From the NCBI GenBank assembly GCA_903877945.1, contig CAIRFY010000261.1, positions 1 to 6,487 on the forward strand: a DNA stretch of 6,487 nt. Reading direction: 5' to 3'. A program made the position numbers and the translations under genes. The notes under the pieces are model-generated. The model had not been told where the DNA came from. It did not search any database and saw nothing but the letters and a program-made list of their open reading frames with translations. Positions within the stretch are counted from its first letter, which is position 1, and the number at the start of each line of letters is the position of its first letter. This DNA comes from an uncultured Oscillochloris sp. Its GTDB lineage: Bacteria; Chloroflexota; Chloroflexia; Chloroflexales; Chloroflexaceae. Shown piece after piece: positions 6,395-6,487 of the stretch.

Positions 6395-6483
6395 CTGCGC
6401 GGCCCTCACCCCCTAGCCCCCTCTCCCATTCAGGGAGAGGGGGCTAGGGGGTGAGGGCTGCGCGGCAATCACGCGACGTTGCA
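6395..6483. repeat. near-perfect long palindrome plus tail, right copy of the dispersed element
   Basis: Arms 6403-6427 and 6433-6457 are perfect 25-nt reverse complements around the 5-nt loop attca. Pairing continues outward from 6402/6458 to 6395/6465 with two G-T wobbles, giving a stem of about 33 bp. The tail 6458-6483 is shared with the left copy. The palindrome starts 6 nt after the methyltransferase stop and might stop or protect the transcript as a stable RNA hairpin. However, there is no T-run, so it is not a canonical intrinsic terminator. It is better seen as a dispersed element inserted between genes. Confidence 0.88.
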
Positions 6484-6487
6484 ACAG

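Noticed and set aside
6395..6465. Intrinsic transcription terminator after gene 3
   Set aside because: The stem is strong but no T-run follows, and the same sequence recurs upstream of the cluster, so it is annotated as a dispersed repeat; an effect on RNA ends remains possible.

Overview
The window is GC-rich with G/C-preferring third codon positions. It carries three same-strand genes of a surface-glycan or glycoconjugate assembly locus. The style of the proteins suggests a Chloroflexota bacterium, probably a filamentous member of class Chloroflexia. The clues are a GT4 enzyme beginning with a GPGIRYWELARAL-type motif, multi-GT fusions, a methyltransferase with a beta-rich 'FHP-E...FAWT...DPRTLGVA' tail, and GC-rich palindromic dispersed repeats between genes. 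The taxonomic call is recognition by eye, not a search result.

Layout: positions 1-151 are non-coding and hold a compound copy of a GC-rich palindromic repeat. Positions 152-248 hold a small hairpin and a promoter whose -10 box lies only 8 nt before the first gene's ATG, so the mRNA is probably leaderless or nearly so. Gene 1 (249-2078) is a GT4-type glycosyltransferase fused to a linker, a conserved-looking short module and a coiled coil built from a recently amplified 21-bp repeat. Gene 2 (2075-4957) overlaps it by 4 nt (GTGA) and encodes three glycosyltransferase domains in one chain (GT2-GT2-GT4). A 115-nt gap (4958-5072) carries a degenerate 7-bp tandem repeat. Gene 3 (5073-6389) is a class I SAM-dependent methyltransferase with a C-terminal beta-rich domain. 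A near-perfect long palindrome starts 6 nt after its stop (6395-6465). It shares its right half and a 3' tail with the repeat at the left end, in the same orientation, so the cluster is bracketed by direct copies of one element.

How the genes may work together (inference): gene 1 and gene 2 supply four glycosyltransferase domains, none with an obvious membrane segment, which could build a short oligosaccharide stepwise on a carrier at the cytoplasmic face of the membrane. The gene 3 methyltransferase could methylate or cap a sugar. Genes 1 and 2 look translationally coupled, and gene 3 is probably co-transcribed. No polymerase, flippase, transporter or sugar-nucleotide gene is in the window, so it is likely part of a larger locus. 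I see no RNA gene, CRISPR array or transposase.
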